From DATFQE01 sp963739085 (GTDB lineage Bacteria > Actinomycetota > Thermoleophilia > Gaiellales > Gaiellaceae), in NCBI GenBank assembly GCA_963739085.1, contig CAVTZA010000013.1:62001-126000 (forward strand): a stretch of DNA of 64,000 bases, given 5' to 3'. The position numbers and the translations under genes are program-made. Positions 18,470 through 27,464 of this stretch are shown here, piece after piece. The first letter of the stretch is position 1, and every line of letters begins with the position of its first letter. The notes below the pieces were generated by a model. The model saw only the letters and a program-made list of their open reading frames with translations. It ran no database searches and was not told the DNA's origin.

Positions 18470-19897
18470 CTACGCGGCGATCAGCGCGTCGAGCGCCTCG
18501 CGGATCTCCTCCGGCGGGACCTCGACCCCGATCCGTGCGGAGCCCGGCCGCTCGAGCAACACCAGTCGCGGTGCGCCGCCGACCGCCTTCTTGTCGCGGA
18601 GCAGCGCCGCCCAGGCACGCTCCCGATCCACGCGCGCCAGGCTCGGGCGCAGCTGCTGCTCCACCACCTGCGTCGGCAGCCCCGAGAGGCGAAGGGCCGC
18701 CAGGAGCCCGAGTGCGACCGCCTTCCCGTGCGGCAGCTCGTAGCCCGATGCCGCCTCGAGAGCGTGCGCGAACGTGTGCCCGAGGTTGAGCTCGGCGCGG
18801 AGGCCCTGCTCGCGCGGGTCGCGCAGGCAGACGGACGCCTTGTAGGCGGCGGCCCGCCGCACCTGCTCCGGCTCGGAGAGCTCCCAGAGTGGCTCGCCCG
18901 CCAGAAGCCCCGTCTTCACCACCTCCGCCAGGCCGTTGTCGCGTTCTGCGGCCGGGAGGCTCGACAGCAGGCCGGGATCGATCACGGTCCGGATGGGCCA
19001 GTGAAACGCGCCGACCTGGTTCTTCGCGGCCGGCAGGTTGACGCCGGTCTTGCCGCCGATCCCCGCGTCGACCTGGCCGACCAGCGTGGTCGGAACCGAC
19101 ACCCAGTCGATTCCCCTCATATGCCCGGCGGCCACGAAGCCGGCCGCGTCGATCGTCGTGCCGCCGCCGAGCGCCACGATCGTCCCGTCGCGGCCGAGGG
19201 CCAGCTCCCGCCAGAGACCCTCGCAAACGGCCAGCGTCTTCGCGTCCTCCCCACTCGGCAGCTCGTGGACGGCAGCGAGGCGACCGCCGAGCGCCAGCTG
19301 AGCCGTCGCGCCGTGGATCCCGGACACCGTCGCGTCGGCGACCAGCGCGATCGGGCCGTCGCCGGGCATGAGCGAGCCCAGGCGCTCGAGCGCGCCGATG
19401 CCGACGTGCGCGCCGGCGGCCGCGAGGACGACGTCGTCGAGGTCGCGCGCGACGAAGTCCGCCGCCTCCTCGTACAGCGGCAGGCGACGCTCGTGCAGCT
19501 GGCGGAATCGCTGCTCGTCCTGGGCGAGGGGACGGTCGCCGCCCCGGGCTCGTTGCCAGGCCTCGTCGACCGGCACGTCGAGCCATACCGTCGTCGCGTT
19601 CGCGCGCAGCGCCTCGCGCGTCCGGCCGGATTCGACCGCGCCGCCGCCGAGCGCGATCACGGAGGGCTCCGGCGCCTCGAGTAGCGTGACCGCCCATTCC
19701 TCCTCGAGCTCGCGGAAACGCGGCTCCCCCTCGCGCGCAAACAGCTCGGCGACGGAGTCGCCGTAATCGGCCGCGATCAGCTCGTCGACGTCGACGAGCT
19801 CCCTCCCGATGCGTTCGGCGGCCTGCGCGCCCAGCGTCGACTTGCCCGCGCCCATGAAGCCGACGAGCGCGACCTTCCGGTCTAGCGGCGAGCCCAC
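18470..19897 (-). CDS. aroKB: Shikimate kinase - 3-dehydroquinate synthase fusion
   Basis: One 475-residue frame carries two shikimate-pathway enzymes. Residues 8-165 are shikimate kinase, with P-loop GFMGAGKST, the DVDELIAADYG motif, and the lid VIALGGGAVES. Residues 180-475 are 3-dehydroquinate synthase, with GGGTTIDAAGFVA and SVPTTLVGQVDAGIGGKTG for NAD binding and LNLGHTFAHALE with metal-binding His. No stop or frame change lies between them. It overlaps aroC by 16 bases. Both halves look complete, so both activities are expected. Confidence 0.94.
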   Translation of the reverse strand: MGSPLDRKVALVGFMGAGKSTLGAQAAERIGRELVDVDELIAADYGDSVAELFAREGEPRFRELEEEWAVTLLEAPEPSVIALGGGAVESGRTREALRANATTVWLDVPVDEAWQRARGGDRPLAQDEQRFRQLHERRLPLYEEAADFVARDLDDVVLAAAGAHVGIGALERLGSLMPGDGPIALVADATVSGIHGATAQLALGGRLAAVHELPSGEDAKTLAVCEGLWRELALGRDGTIVALGGGTTIDAAGFVAAGHMRGIDWVSVPTTLVGQVDAGIGGKTGVNLPAAKNQVGAFHWPIRTVIDPGLLSSLPAAERDNGLAEVVKTGLLAGEPLWELSEPEQVRRAAAYKASVCLRDPREQGLRAELNLGHTFAHALEAASGYELPHGKAVALGLLAALRLSGLPTQVVEQQLRPSLARVDRERAWAALLRDKKAVGGAPRLVLLERPGSARIGVEVPPEEIREALDALIAA

Positions 19898-20943
19898 TCG
19901 ATCCGCTCGAGGTAGGCGCGGTGTGCCGCGACGACGTCCTGCATCGCGTCACCGCCGAACTTCTCGCGCGCGGCGCGCGCGAGCTCGAAGGCGACGGCTG
20001 CCTCGGCGACGACTGCCAGCGCCTCGACGGCGGCGACGTCGCTCCGCTCGACCAGGGCCTCGGCCGGCTCACCCGTGGCGAGGTCGACCGACCGCAGCGG
20101 TCGCATCAGCGTCGGCAGCGGCTTCATGGCGGCGTGCACGACGATGTCCTCGCCGTTGGAGACGCCGCCCTCGATCCCGCCGGCCCGGTTGGTGCCCCGG
20201 CGCAGACCGGGCTCGATCTCGTCGTGCACCTCCGAGCCGCGTAGACGGGCGAGCGCGAAGCCGTCGCCGATCTCGACGCCCTTCACCGCCTGAATGCCCA
20301 TGACGGCCGCCGCCAGGCGAGCGTCCAGGCGCGTGTCGCGGCTCGCGTAGGAGCCGAGGCCCGGCGGCACGCCGCGAGCACGGGCCTCGACGACGCCGCC
20401 GACGGTGTCGCGCTCGGCGCGGGCGGCGTCGACGTCCCCCATCTCCCGCACGCTGCCCGTCACCTCGACCGCGAGCTCGCCGAGGAACCCTTTCGCGACG
20501 GCGCCGGCCGCGACGATGACGGCGGTCTGGCGCGCGCTGGCCCGCTCGAGCGCGTCGCGGACGTCGCTGTGGCCGTACTTCTGCACTCCCGCGAGGTCGG
20601 CGTGGCCGGGACGGGGGAGCGTGACCGGCTTCGTCCCCTTCCCCTGCGGCTCGCCCTCGGGCGGCCACGGGCTCATCCCCCAGGCCCAGTTCTCGTGGTC
20701 GCGATTGCGCACGACCAGCGCGAGCGGCGTCCCCAGCGTCCGGCCGTGGCGCAGGCCCGCGAGCACCTCGACGCGGTCGCGCTCGATGCGCTGCCGCGGG
20801 CTGCGGCCGTAGCCCTCCTGGCGGCGAGCGAGGTCGGCGTCGATCGCCTCGCGGTCGAGGGCGAGCCCGGCGGGCAGGCCGCTTACGATCGCGACCAGCG
20901 CCGGCCCGTGTGACTCGCCGGCCGTCCTCAGCTCGAGCGTCAC
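19882..20943 (-). CDS. aroC: Chorismate synthase
   Basis: AroC makes chorismate from EPSP using reduced FMN. The 353-residue protein begins TLELRTAGESHGPALVAIV and has HADLAGVQKYGHSDVRDA, ERASARQTAVI and GGIEGGVSNGEDIVV, the three family signatures. The GTG at 20943 overlaps the aroE stop as GTGA. The frame is open further upstream only because of the frameshift in aroE. Confidence 0.96.
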   Translation of the reverse strand: MTLELRTAGESHGPALVAIVSGLPAGLALDREAIDADLARRQEGYGRSPRQRIERDRVEVLAGLRHGRTLGTPLALVVRNRDHENWAWGMSPWPPEGEPQGKGTKPVTLPRPGHADLAGVQKYGHSDVRDALERASARQTAVIVAAGAVAKGFLGELAVEVTGSVREMGDVDAARAERDTVGGVVEARARGVPPGLGSYASRDTRLDARLAAAVMGIQAVKGVEIGDGFALARLRGSEVHDEIEPGLRRGTNRAGGIEGGVSNGEDIVVHAAMKPLPTLMRPLRSVDLATGEPAEALVERSDVAAVEALAVVAEAAVAFELARAAREKFGGDAMQDVVAAHRAYLERIEWARR

Positions 20944-21624
20944 GCTCGCAAGCCTACGGCGCGGCGCATGACCTCGACCGGCGCGCTGACGCCGGTCCAG
21001 CGCTCGAACGAGGCGGCGCCCTGCGCGACGAGCACCTCGAGTCCGCCGAGGACGGTCGCCCCCGCCGCGCGGGCGGCGGCGGCGGTCGCAGTGTCCGGGT
21101 AGGGCAGGTCGACGAGCGTCTGGCCCGGGCCGAGCGAGACGAGCACCTCTTCGCGCACCGGGGTCGCGTTGACGACGAGGTCGGCGTCGGTCGCGTCGGC
21201 CGGCCACTCCCCACGGCGCGAGAAGACGCGGGCGTTCGGCAGGGCGGCGACGAACGCCTGGGCGGCGCCGCCGTCGCCGATCACCACGGGGCGCTCGACC
21301 CGCAGCCCGTCGAGGATGGCCGTGTCCGTCGAGAAGCCGTGCACCTCGCCGCCGTCGAAGACGAGCGTGTTCACCGAAGCCTCGGCCGACCCGGCCAGCG
21401 CGGCCGCTGCGCGCTTGTGCGGCGCCGTCACGTTCGCTCCGGCGAAGCCTGCCGCGGCCAGCCCGCGCACCGCCGTCTCGAACTCCTCGGGCCCGACGTC
21501 GAGCGCGACGTACGCCCAGTCCAGTGCCGCGGGCCGCGAAGGCGGCGTTCTGCATCCGGGGCGAGAGCGACGCGGCAACCGGCTGACCCAGCAGGGCGAC
21601 GAGCCGTGTCTCGGCCCCGATCAC
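20940..21624 (-). CDS. aroE: Shikimate dehydrogenase (single-base frameshift)
   Basis: AroE reduces 3-dehydroshikimate with NADPH. The N-terminus (TRLVALLGQPVAASLSPRM, the shikimate-binding LSPxM motif) and the body (DWAYVALDV, GANVTAPHKRAA, NADP-binding VIGDGGAAQAF) lie in different frames. One extra base near 21527 explains it: removing it gives AARALDWAYVALDV. The corrected protein is about 227 residues, slightly short. Start is one of two adjacent GTGs at 21627 or 21624. It leads the aroE-aroC-aroKB-aroQ run, supplying four consecutive shikimate activities. Confidence 0.85.
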
Positions 21625-21730
21625 CACGCCGCACCGGCCTGTGGAGCGATCGGCGCACACCAGGCACGGAGGCGGCACAGACCGGGGATCCGACCGGCGG
21701 TATCGTCGACCGCGAGGGAGGCGGGCACAA

Positions 21731-21747
21731 CCCCACCCAGGGTGGGG
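21731..21747. terminator. Hairpin downstream of mltG
   Basis: CCCCACCC, a single loop base, and GGGTGGGG form an inverted repeat 22 bases past the mltG stop. It could pair with a slightly smaller stem. Only TTG follows on the minus strand, so terminator strength is doubtful. The remainder of the gap before aroE shows no gene. Confidence 0.35.
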
Positions 21748-21768
21748 GGCCGAGGGGTCATGGCTCGT

Positions 21769-22701
21769 TCAGCCGCCGTAGCCGTGCTCGGCGAGGTACT
21801 GCAGGAACTCCTGCTCGTTTGCCGTGAAGAAGTGATGGACCTTGTCGGGCTTGCGCGCGAAGTAGAGGTAGGGCACGCGGCGCGGGTGGGCGGCGGCCTG
21901 CATCGACGCGAGGCCCGGGTTCGCGATCGGGGTCGGCGGCAGGCCCGCGTGCAGGCGCGTGTTGTACGGCGTCGGGTTCGCGAGATGGGACTGGCGCAGC
22001 GACTCGGTTCCCGGCACGTTCAGTCCGTAGCGGATGGTCGCGTCGATCCCGAGCGGCATCCCGGCCTTCAGCCGGTTGTAGATCACCGCGGCGACGAGTG
22101 GCCGCTCCTCGGGTGCCAGCGTCTCCTTCTCGACCATCGACGCGATGATCAGCACGTCGTACGGGGTCAGGTTCTTCGACCGTGAGTAGCCGAGGCTCAC
22201 CTTCCCCCAGTTGCGCCGGAACGCGGCCAGCTGCTTGTTCACGAGCTGCTTCGTCGTCGTCTTCGGCAGGAACTCGTACGTGGCCGGGAAGAGGAAGCCT
22301 TCGAGCTGCCGCGACTTGCCGTCGCGGGCGAACTGTCCGGGAAGCGGCGAGCGCTCCGTCAGCTTGAGGTAGGCAGGGCCGGAGATCCGCGTCTGCTTCT
22401 TGCGCTTCGCCGCGGCGATGCCCTTCACCGCCGAGACCCGCTTCGCCATCTCACGCCGGGTGAAGCCCTCCGGGAAGATGATCTTCAGCGGCTTCGGGGG
22501 CGGCGGCGGCGCGACCGGCGGCGGCGGCGAGGAGACGCGCTCCTTGACGGCTCCGACGCCGGCCACGGCGGCCCAGGCCGCGGCACTGAGGAAGAGGAAC
22601 ATCACGCCGACGGCGACGACGCGCCGCACGAGCACGCGGCGGCGCGAGACCCGCCGCCGAGGCGGCGGCGGTGCCGGGGGTCGGGTCAGCGTCTGCGCCA
22701 C
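21769..22701 (-). CDS. mltG: Endolytic murein transglycosylase MltG
   Basis: MltG cleaves nascent peptidoglycan strands at the membrane. The 310-residue protein has an Arg-rich cytoplasmic N-terminus, one membrane helix at about 27-48, a Pro-rich linker, a LysM-like subdomain, and the catalytic segment LIIASMVEKETLAPEERPLV with the catalytic Glu. YNTRLHAGLPPTPIANPG is the second conserved block. The start overlaps ruvX by 16 bases, the usual ruvX-mltG-aroE order. Confidence 0.94.
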   Translation of the reverse strand: MAQTLTRPPAPPPPRRRVSRRRVLVRRVVAVGVMFLFLSAAAWAAVAGVGAVKERVSSPPPPVAPPPPPKPLKIIFPEGFTRREMAKRVSAVKGIAAAKRKKQTRISGPAYLKLTERSPLPGQFARDGKSRQLEGFLFPATYEFLPKTTTKQLVNKQLAAFRRNWGKVSLGYSRSKNLTPYDVLIIASMVEKETLAPEERPLVAAVIYNRLKAGMPLGIDATIRYGLNVPGTESLRQSHLANPTPYNTRLHAGLPPTPIANPGLASMQAAAHPRRVPYLYFARKPDKVHHFFTANEQEFLQYLAEHGYGG

Positions 22702-23072
22702 TCGAGATAGCCGGTCAACAGGTGGGCGGCCGCACGCGCGTCGGCGGGCATACCGTTTCCTCCTTGCTCGGCGAGCGTGGTCGTGAAACGCTCGTCGAAG
22801 GTCTCGACGGGGACGTCGACCGCCGCGCGCAGAGCCTCGACGAACGCCTCCGTCTCCCGCGCCTGCTCGCCGTGCTCGCCGCGCAACGTCAACGGCATGC
22901 CGACCACTACCTGCTCGGCACCCTCCTCGCGCACGAGCTGGACGACGCGCGCGAGCCCCGCGTCCGTCCCAGCCCGCTCGACGACGCCGAGCGGCCGCGC
23001 GAGGGTCCCGGTCGGATCGGAGACGGCGACGCCGGTCCGCGCGCGTCCGTAGTCCAGGGCGACGACCTTCAA
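22686..23072 (-). CDS. ruvX: RuvX/YqgF putative pre-16S rRNA nuclease
   Basis: The 128-residue RNase H-like protein has VVALDYGRARTGVAVSD (first acidic residue), VVVGMPLTLRGEHGEQA (second motif), and DERFTTTLAE (third acidic). In E. coli YqgF helps trim the 5' end of pre-16S rRNA; the Holliday resolvase label is older. I use TTG at 23072, which overlaps the alaS stop as TTGA and places the first motif at residue 3. The frame is open much further upstream, but that part is shadow of alaS. Confidence 0.9.
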   Translation of the reverse strand: MKVVALDYGRARTGVAVSDPTGTLARPLGVVERAGTDAGLARVVQLVREEGAEQVVVGMPLTLRGEHGEQARETEAFVEALRAAVDVPVETFDERFTTTLAEQGGNGMPADARAAAHLLTGYLEWRRR

Positions 23073-25598
23073 CTCAGCGCAGAAACTAGCTGGCTCCTCG
23101 CAACGTGGTACGCCTCTTCGAGGCCGTCCGGGTTCTTCCCCCCGGCCTCGCCCAGGTTGGCCCGCCCGCCCCCGCCTCCGCCGATCTTCTTGCCCGCTTC
23201 CCGCGCGACGGGCACGGCGTCGATTCCGCGCTCGACGAGCGACTTGTCGAGGTTGACAACGAGGTACGCGCGCCCGTCGTCGACGGAGCCGAGGAGCACC
23301 GCCTGCGCATGCTTCTGCTGCCGGATCTGGTCGGAGAGATCGCGGAGCTGTGACCCCCTCAGGGCCTTCACCTCCGCCGTGACGATCCCGTCGGACTCGT
23401 CCCGATAGGCGACGTCGGGCCCCGTCGCCGCTTCCTTCGGCGCCTTCGCCTCCTTGCGCAGGCGCTCGAGCTCGCCGCGCAGCTCGCCCAGCTCGCGGCC
23501 GCGCTCCTGCAGCCACGCGTACGCCTCGCCGCTCGTCAGCGCCTCGATCCGCCTCGTCCCACTGCCGACCGAGCTCTCGGACACGATCACGAACGGGCCG
23601 ATCTCCGCGGTCCAGCGGACGTGAGTGCCGCCGCACAGCTCGCGCGAGAAGCCGGGAACCTCGACGACGCGCACCTCGCTCGCCGTACTTCTCGCCGAAG
23701 AGCATCATCGCGCCGAGGTTCCGCGCCTCCTCGATCGGCGTCACGAACGTGCGCACGGGCAAATTCTGGAAGACGCGCTCGTTGACGATCTGCTCGACGC
23801 GCTCCCGCTCCTCCTCGGTCAACGCGCGGTCGTGCGTGAAGTCGAAGCGGAGCTTGTCCGGACGCACCGACGAGCCGGCCTGGCGGACGTGGTCGCCGAG
23901 GACGTCCCGCAGAGCCGCGTGCAGCAGGTGCGTCGCCGTGTGGTTGGCCATTGTCGGGAAGCGCGCCGACCACAGAACGACAGCCCGCACCCGGTCGCCG
24001 GCGGCGAAGCCGTCGCCTTCGAAGACCAGCACCTGGTCGTCGCCGATCCGATGCGCCTCGTGCAGACGCGCGCGGGCGCCGGTCTGCTCGTTCTCGATGT
24101 AGCCCTGGTCGGTGACCTGACCGCCGCCGTCGGGATAGAACGGCGACTCGCGCAGCTTCGCGAGGAAGAGGCCGTCCTCGAGCGGCTCGAGCGCGCCGAC
24201 CTGCGTCAGCACGTCGGTCTTCTCCCAGCCCACGAACTCGCTCTCGAACCCGGCCTCCCGCGCGAACTCGGCCGCCTCGAGCTCGGCGCGACCGGCACCG
24301 GCCCGCGAACGCTCCCGCTGCCGCTCCATCTGCGCCGTGAACTCCTCCTGGTTGACACCGAGCCCGCGCTCGTGCGCGAGCTCGACGGTCAGCTCGATCG
24401 GGAAGCCGTAGGTGTCGTGGAGCAGGAACGCGTCCTCGCCCGAGATGTCGCCGTCGCGACCCGCAATCTCCTCGAACAGGCGCATGCCGCGCTCGAGCGT
24501 CTGCGTGAAGCGCTCCTCCTCGGCCCGGAGGATCTGCTCGATCTGTTCCCGGTGCTCCTCGAGCTCGGGATACCACTGGGACATCTGCTCACGGACGACG
24601 TGCGAGATCCGCCAGAGGTCGGCGAGGCCGATCGCACGCGCCTGCTGCACCGCCCGCCGGATCACACGGCGCAGGACGTAGCCGCGGCCCTCGTTCGACG
24701 GGGTGACGCCGTCCGCGACGAGGAAGGTCATCCCGCGCCCGTGGTCGGCGATGATGCGGTGCGCCTTCGTCGCCTTCTCGGAGCTCTGCCAGGCGACGCC
24801 GCTCTCGGCCTCGATCCAGTCCATGATCGCCTGGTAGCCGTCGGTCTCGTAGACCGAGATCACGCCCTGCTGGATCGAGGCGGTCCGCTCTGCCCCCAGG
24901 CCCGTGTCGATCACCGGTCGGGGCAGCGGCGTGAGCGAGCCGTCCTCGTGCAGGTCGAACTCCATGAACACGAGGTTCCAGAACTCGAGGTAGCGCTCGC
25001 AGGAGCAGCCCGGCCCGCAGTCAGGACGGCCGCAGGAGAGCTCCTCGCCGCGGTCGTAGTACATCTCCGAGCACGGCCCGCACGGCCCGGTCTCGCCCGC
25101 CTGCCAGAAGTTCTCCGAGCGCGGCAGGCCGACGATGCGCTCCCTCGGCATCCCCACCTTCTCCCAGGCCGCGATCGCCACCTCGTCTTCGGTGAGGGCG
25201 AGGACCGGGTCGCCGGCGAACACGCTGACCCAGAGCCGGTCGCGGTCGATCTTCAGGTGCTCGAACATGAACTCCCATGCGCTCTCGACCGCGCCCTCCT
25301 TGAAGTACTCGCCGATCGAGAAGTTGCCCATCATCTCGAAGAACGAGAGGTGGTAGCCGTCCAGGCCGACCTCGTCGATGTCGGTCGTCCGGAAGCACTT
25401 CTGGTAGGTGGTCAGCAGCGTCGCGGGTGGCTCCCTGAGGCCGAGGAAGTACGGCTTCAAGGGCTGCATGCCGGCACTGATCAGGAGTGTCGAGCGGTCT
25501 TCGGGCGGCGGGATGAGCGGCGCCGACGGCAGGCGCACGTGGCCCTTCGATTCGAAGTAGCGCAGAAAGCCTTCGCGGATCTCGGGCGTCGTCCTCAC
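23069..25598 (-). CDS. alaS: Alanine-tRNA ligase (single-base frameshift)
   Basis: AlaRS charges tRNA-Ala. The N-terminal catalytic part begins TTPEIREGFLRYFESKGH, followed by the class II region with CFRTTDIDEVG and the editing motif HTATHLLHAALRDV. A frame change near 23676 separates the rest, which holds the editing Cys/His motif CGGTHV and the DHHA1 domain with a GGGGGGRANLG run. Deleting one base there restores GEKYGDEVRVVEV as in homologues. The corrected length is about 842 residues, near normal. A Cys-rich patch near residue 185 (CGRPDCGPGCSCERY) is present. GTG at 25598 overlaps the MBL stop as GTGA. Confidence 0.92.
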
Positions 25599-26179
25599 GA
25601 GGACGATTGTAGGAGCGCCGCCCGCAGTGACTCCGCGCCGTTTTCGCGCACGGGCTCGCCGTGCGTCGTCAGCACGACCTCGACCGGGAGGTCGAGGAGC
25701 GGCGCCAGCCGTTCGCGCACGCTCGCGATCGTCTCGCCCTTCGGCAGCCACTTCTCCGGGATCATCAGCAGGCCGTCCTTCGTGATCAGCGAGTCGCCGA
25801 CGACGAGCGCGCCCGCGTCGGCGATCCAGAGCGCGACCTCGCCGGGGTTCGTCGCCGCGAGGGCGAGGAGGCCGCCGGGCAGGTCGTCTCCCGGGACGAA
25901 GTGGTGTGCGTCGAGCACGCCTTCGCCGCCGGCGGGCGCGTGGACGGCTGCTCCGAGCCGCTCCACGAGCTGCGCCGCGCTGCGGTCGTGCCAGTCGCAG
26001 GTGAGCACGGTCGCGACCTCCTTGCCGCCCACGAGCTCGTCGACGAGGCTCGGCGGCGAGAGCGGGTCGAGCAGGACTAGCGTGGAGCCGGCGTCCCAGG
26101 CGTACGACTGCACCTCGTTCTGCGCCCACGTCGGGTGGACGGCGGTCCAGTGCCATAGGCCCGGGCGAAGCTCCTCCAC
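25595..26179 (-). CDS. MBL-fold-like protein with altered metal motif
   Basis: The 194-residue protein reads like a small metallo-beta-lactamase-fold protein: ELRPGLWHWTAVHP, TLVLLDPLSPPSLVDEL, then VLTCDWHDRSAAQL where HxHxDH is expected, ADAGALVVGDSL, and VVLTTHGEPV. Only one His and one Asp of the primary motif remain, so metal binding would be unusual. Function is unknown. TAGACT lies 7 bases before the GTG start, suggesting a leaderless transcript reading on into alaS, ruvX and mltG. Confidence 0.7.
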   Translation of the reverse strand: MEELRPGLWHWTAVHPTWAQNEVQSYAWDAGSTLVLLDPLSPPSLVDELVGGKEVATVLTCDWHDRSAAQLVERLGAAVHAPAGGEGVLDAHHFVPGDDLPGGLLALAATNPGEVALWIADAGALVVGDSLITKDGLLMIPEKWLPKGETIASVRERLAPLLDLPVEVVLTTHGEPVRENGAESLRAALLQSSS

Positions 26180-26186
26180 GGCGGTG

Positions 26187-26192
26187 AGTCTA
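26187..26192 (-). promoter_or_regulatory. -10 element upstream of the MBL-like gene and alaS
   Basis: TAGACT on the minus strand, then CACCGCC, then the GTG start at 26179. The same TAGACTCACCGCC string occurs upstream of the MBL gene at 36245 and nearly so upstream of hutH. Confidence 0.45.
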
Positions 26193-26244
26193 GGTGTGCG
26201 TTGCGAGCCAGTCGGCGACCAGCTCGCCGAGCGCCCTCGCCGAT

Positions 26245-27339
26245 CTATGCGGCGGCGAGCGCCGGAACGGCTGCGGGAAGCTCCTTGCGGCGACGCGCAA
26301 TATGCCTCGCCAGATACCGCGCGTCACGCCCGCGGCCCGGCAGCACATCCGACGACAGGGAGTACTGGAACACGAGGCCGAGGAACGACAGGCCGGGCTC
26401 CGATTCGACGACGCCGCGGTAGTGACGCGGCCCGCCGTCGTCGTCGAACACGGGCAGGTCGATCCAGCCGAAGTCCGTGCGGAAGCCCGTGCACCAGACG
26501 ACGTTCGCCACGTCGACCAAGCGCCCGTCCTCGAGCTCCGGCAGGCCGTTCCGGACGCCGACTACCCGCGGCACGAGCTGGACGCCCGCCGCCGCGAGGT
26601 CCCTGGTCCTCGTCCGGATCAGCGGATCGCCGTGCGTGATCAGCTTCGGGCCGAGCTTGCGACCGAGCCGCGTGTCGGTCCTCAACACCCGGTGACCGAG
26701 GAAGCGGAAGACACGGAAGCCGAGCCGCGCCCTGATCGTGCCATGCGGCACCGGGATCTCGCCGGTCGGCTTACCCGCGATCCGGCAGGCATGGGCCCGC
26801 GACAGCTCGAGCCCGATCTCGGCCCCGGAGTTCCCGGCGCCGACGACGAGAACGTCGCCGTCCTGGAGCTGCGACGGGTTGCGGTACTCGCTCGAATGCA
26901 ACTGCACGATCCGCGGGTCGAGCTCGGTAGCGAAATCGGGGACGCGCGGGATCCGATGGGCGCCGGTCGCGACGATCACGTTCGCGGCCTCGTAGGAGCG
27001 CTCACCGGCCGAGACGAGGAAGCTGTCGCCCGGCTTGGAGAGGCGGTCGACCCTGACGCCGGTCCGCACGGGCAGCTCGAAGCGGGCGGCGTACTCCTCC
27101 AGGTAGTCGGCGAACTCGTCCTTCGTGGCGTAGTTCGGGCCGGGGAACCGGAGGCCCGGCAGTCGACTGAAGCTCGCCGGCGTGAAGAGCCGTAGCGAAT
27201 CCCAGCGCTTGCGCCAGGCGTCGCCGACGCGCTCGTTGGCGTCCAGGATCACGAACGGCTCGTCCTGCTGCGCCAGGTAGTAGCCGGCTGTCAACCCGGC
27301 CTGGCCGCCGCCGATCACAATCGTGTCGTAGAAGTCCAT
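26245..27339 (-). CDS. FAD-dependent NAD(P)-binding oxidoreductase, flavin monooxygenase-like
   Basis: The 364-residue protein has an N-terminal FAD Rossmann motif (VIGGGQAGLTAGYYLA, residues 9-24), an NADPH Rossmann motif (VVGAGNSGAEIGLELS near 172), and ATGAHRIPRVP between them. This is the CzcO/YlmS-type flavoprotein layout related to flavin monooxygenases. The substrate is unknown. A clear AAGGAGG precedes the ATG, and TAGCCT lies about 45 bases upstream, so unlike many neighbours it has a normal leader. The 125 bases to the LuxR gene hold its promoter. Confidence 0.85.
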   Translation of the reverse strand: MDFYDTIVIGGGQAGLTAGYYLAQQDEPFVILDANERVGDAWRKRWDSLRLFTPASFSRLPGLRFPGPNYATKDEFADYLEEYAARFELPVRTGVRVDRLSKPGDSFLVSAGERSYEAANVIVATGAHRIPRVPDFATELDPRIVQLHSSEYRNPSQLQDGDVLVVGAGNSGAEIGLELSRAHACRIAGKPTGEIPVPHGTIRARLGFRVFRFLGHRVLRTDTRLGRKLGPKLITHGDPLIRTRTRDLAAAGVQLVPRVVGVRNGLPELEDGRLVDVANVVWCTGFRTDFGWIDLPVFDDDGGPRHYRGVVESEPGLSFLGLVFQYSLSSDVLPGRGRDARYLARHIARRRKELPAAVPALAAA

Positions 27340-27464
27340 GTCGTCGCCTCCTTCGCGTCTGCCTCGTCGAAACCGAGGCTAGGAGGGCAGACGACCGGCC
27401 GCATCGCGCGGATCCGCCAACGTGCCGACGCGGGCGCGTGGTCAATTCTGACCACGCCGGGCGT

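Noticed and set aside
22686..26156. A single minus-strand frame of over 1100 codons covering alaS and ruvX
   Set aside because: It joins the alaS N-terminal frame to ruvX by way of the alaS frameshift; the middle portion is shadow and the true genes are in two frames.
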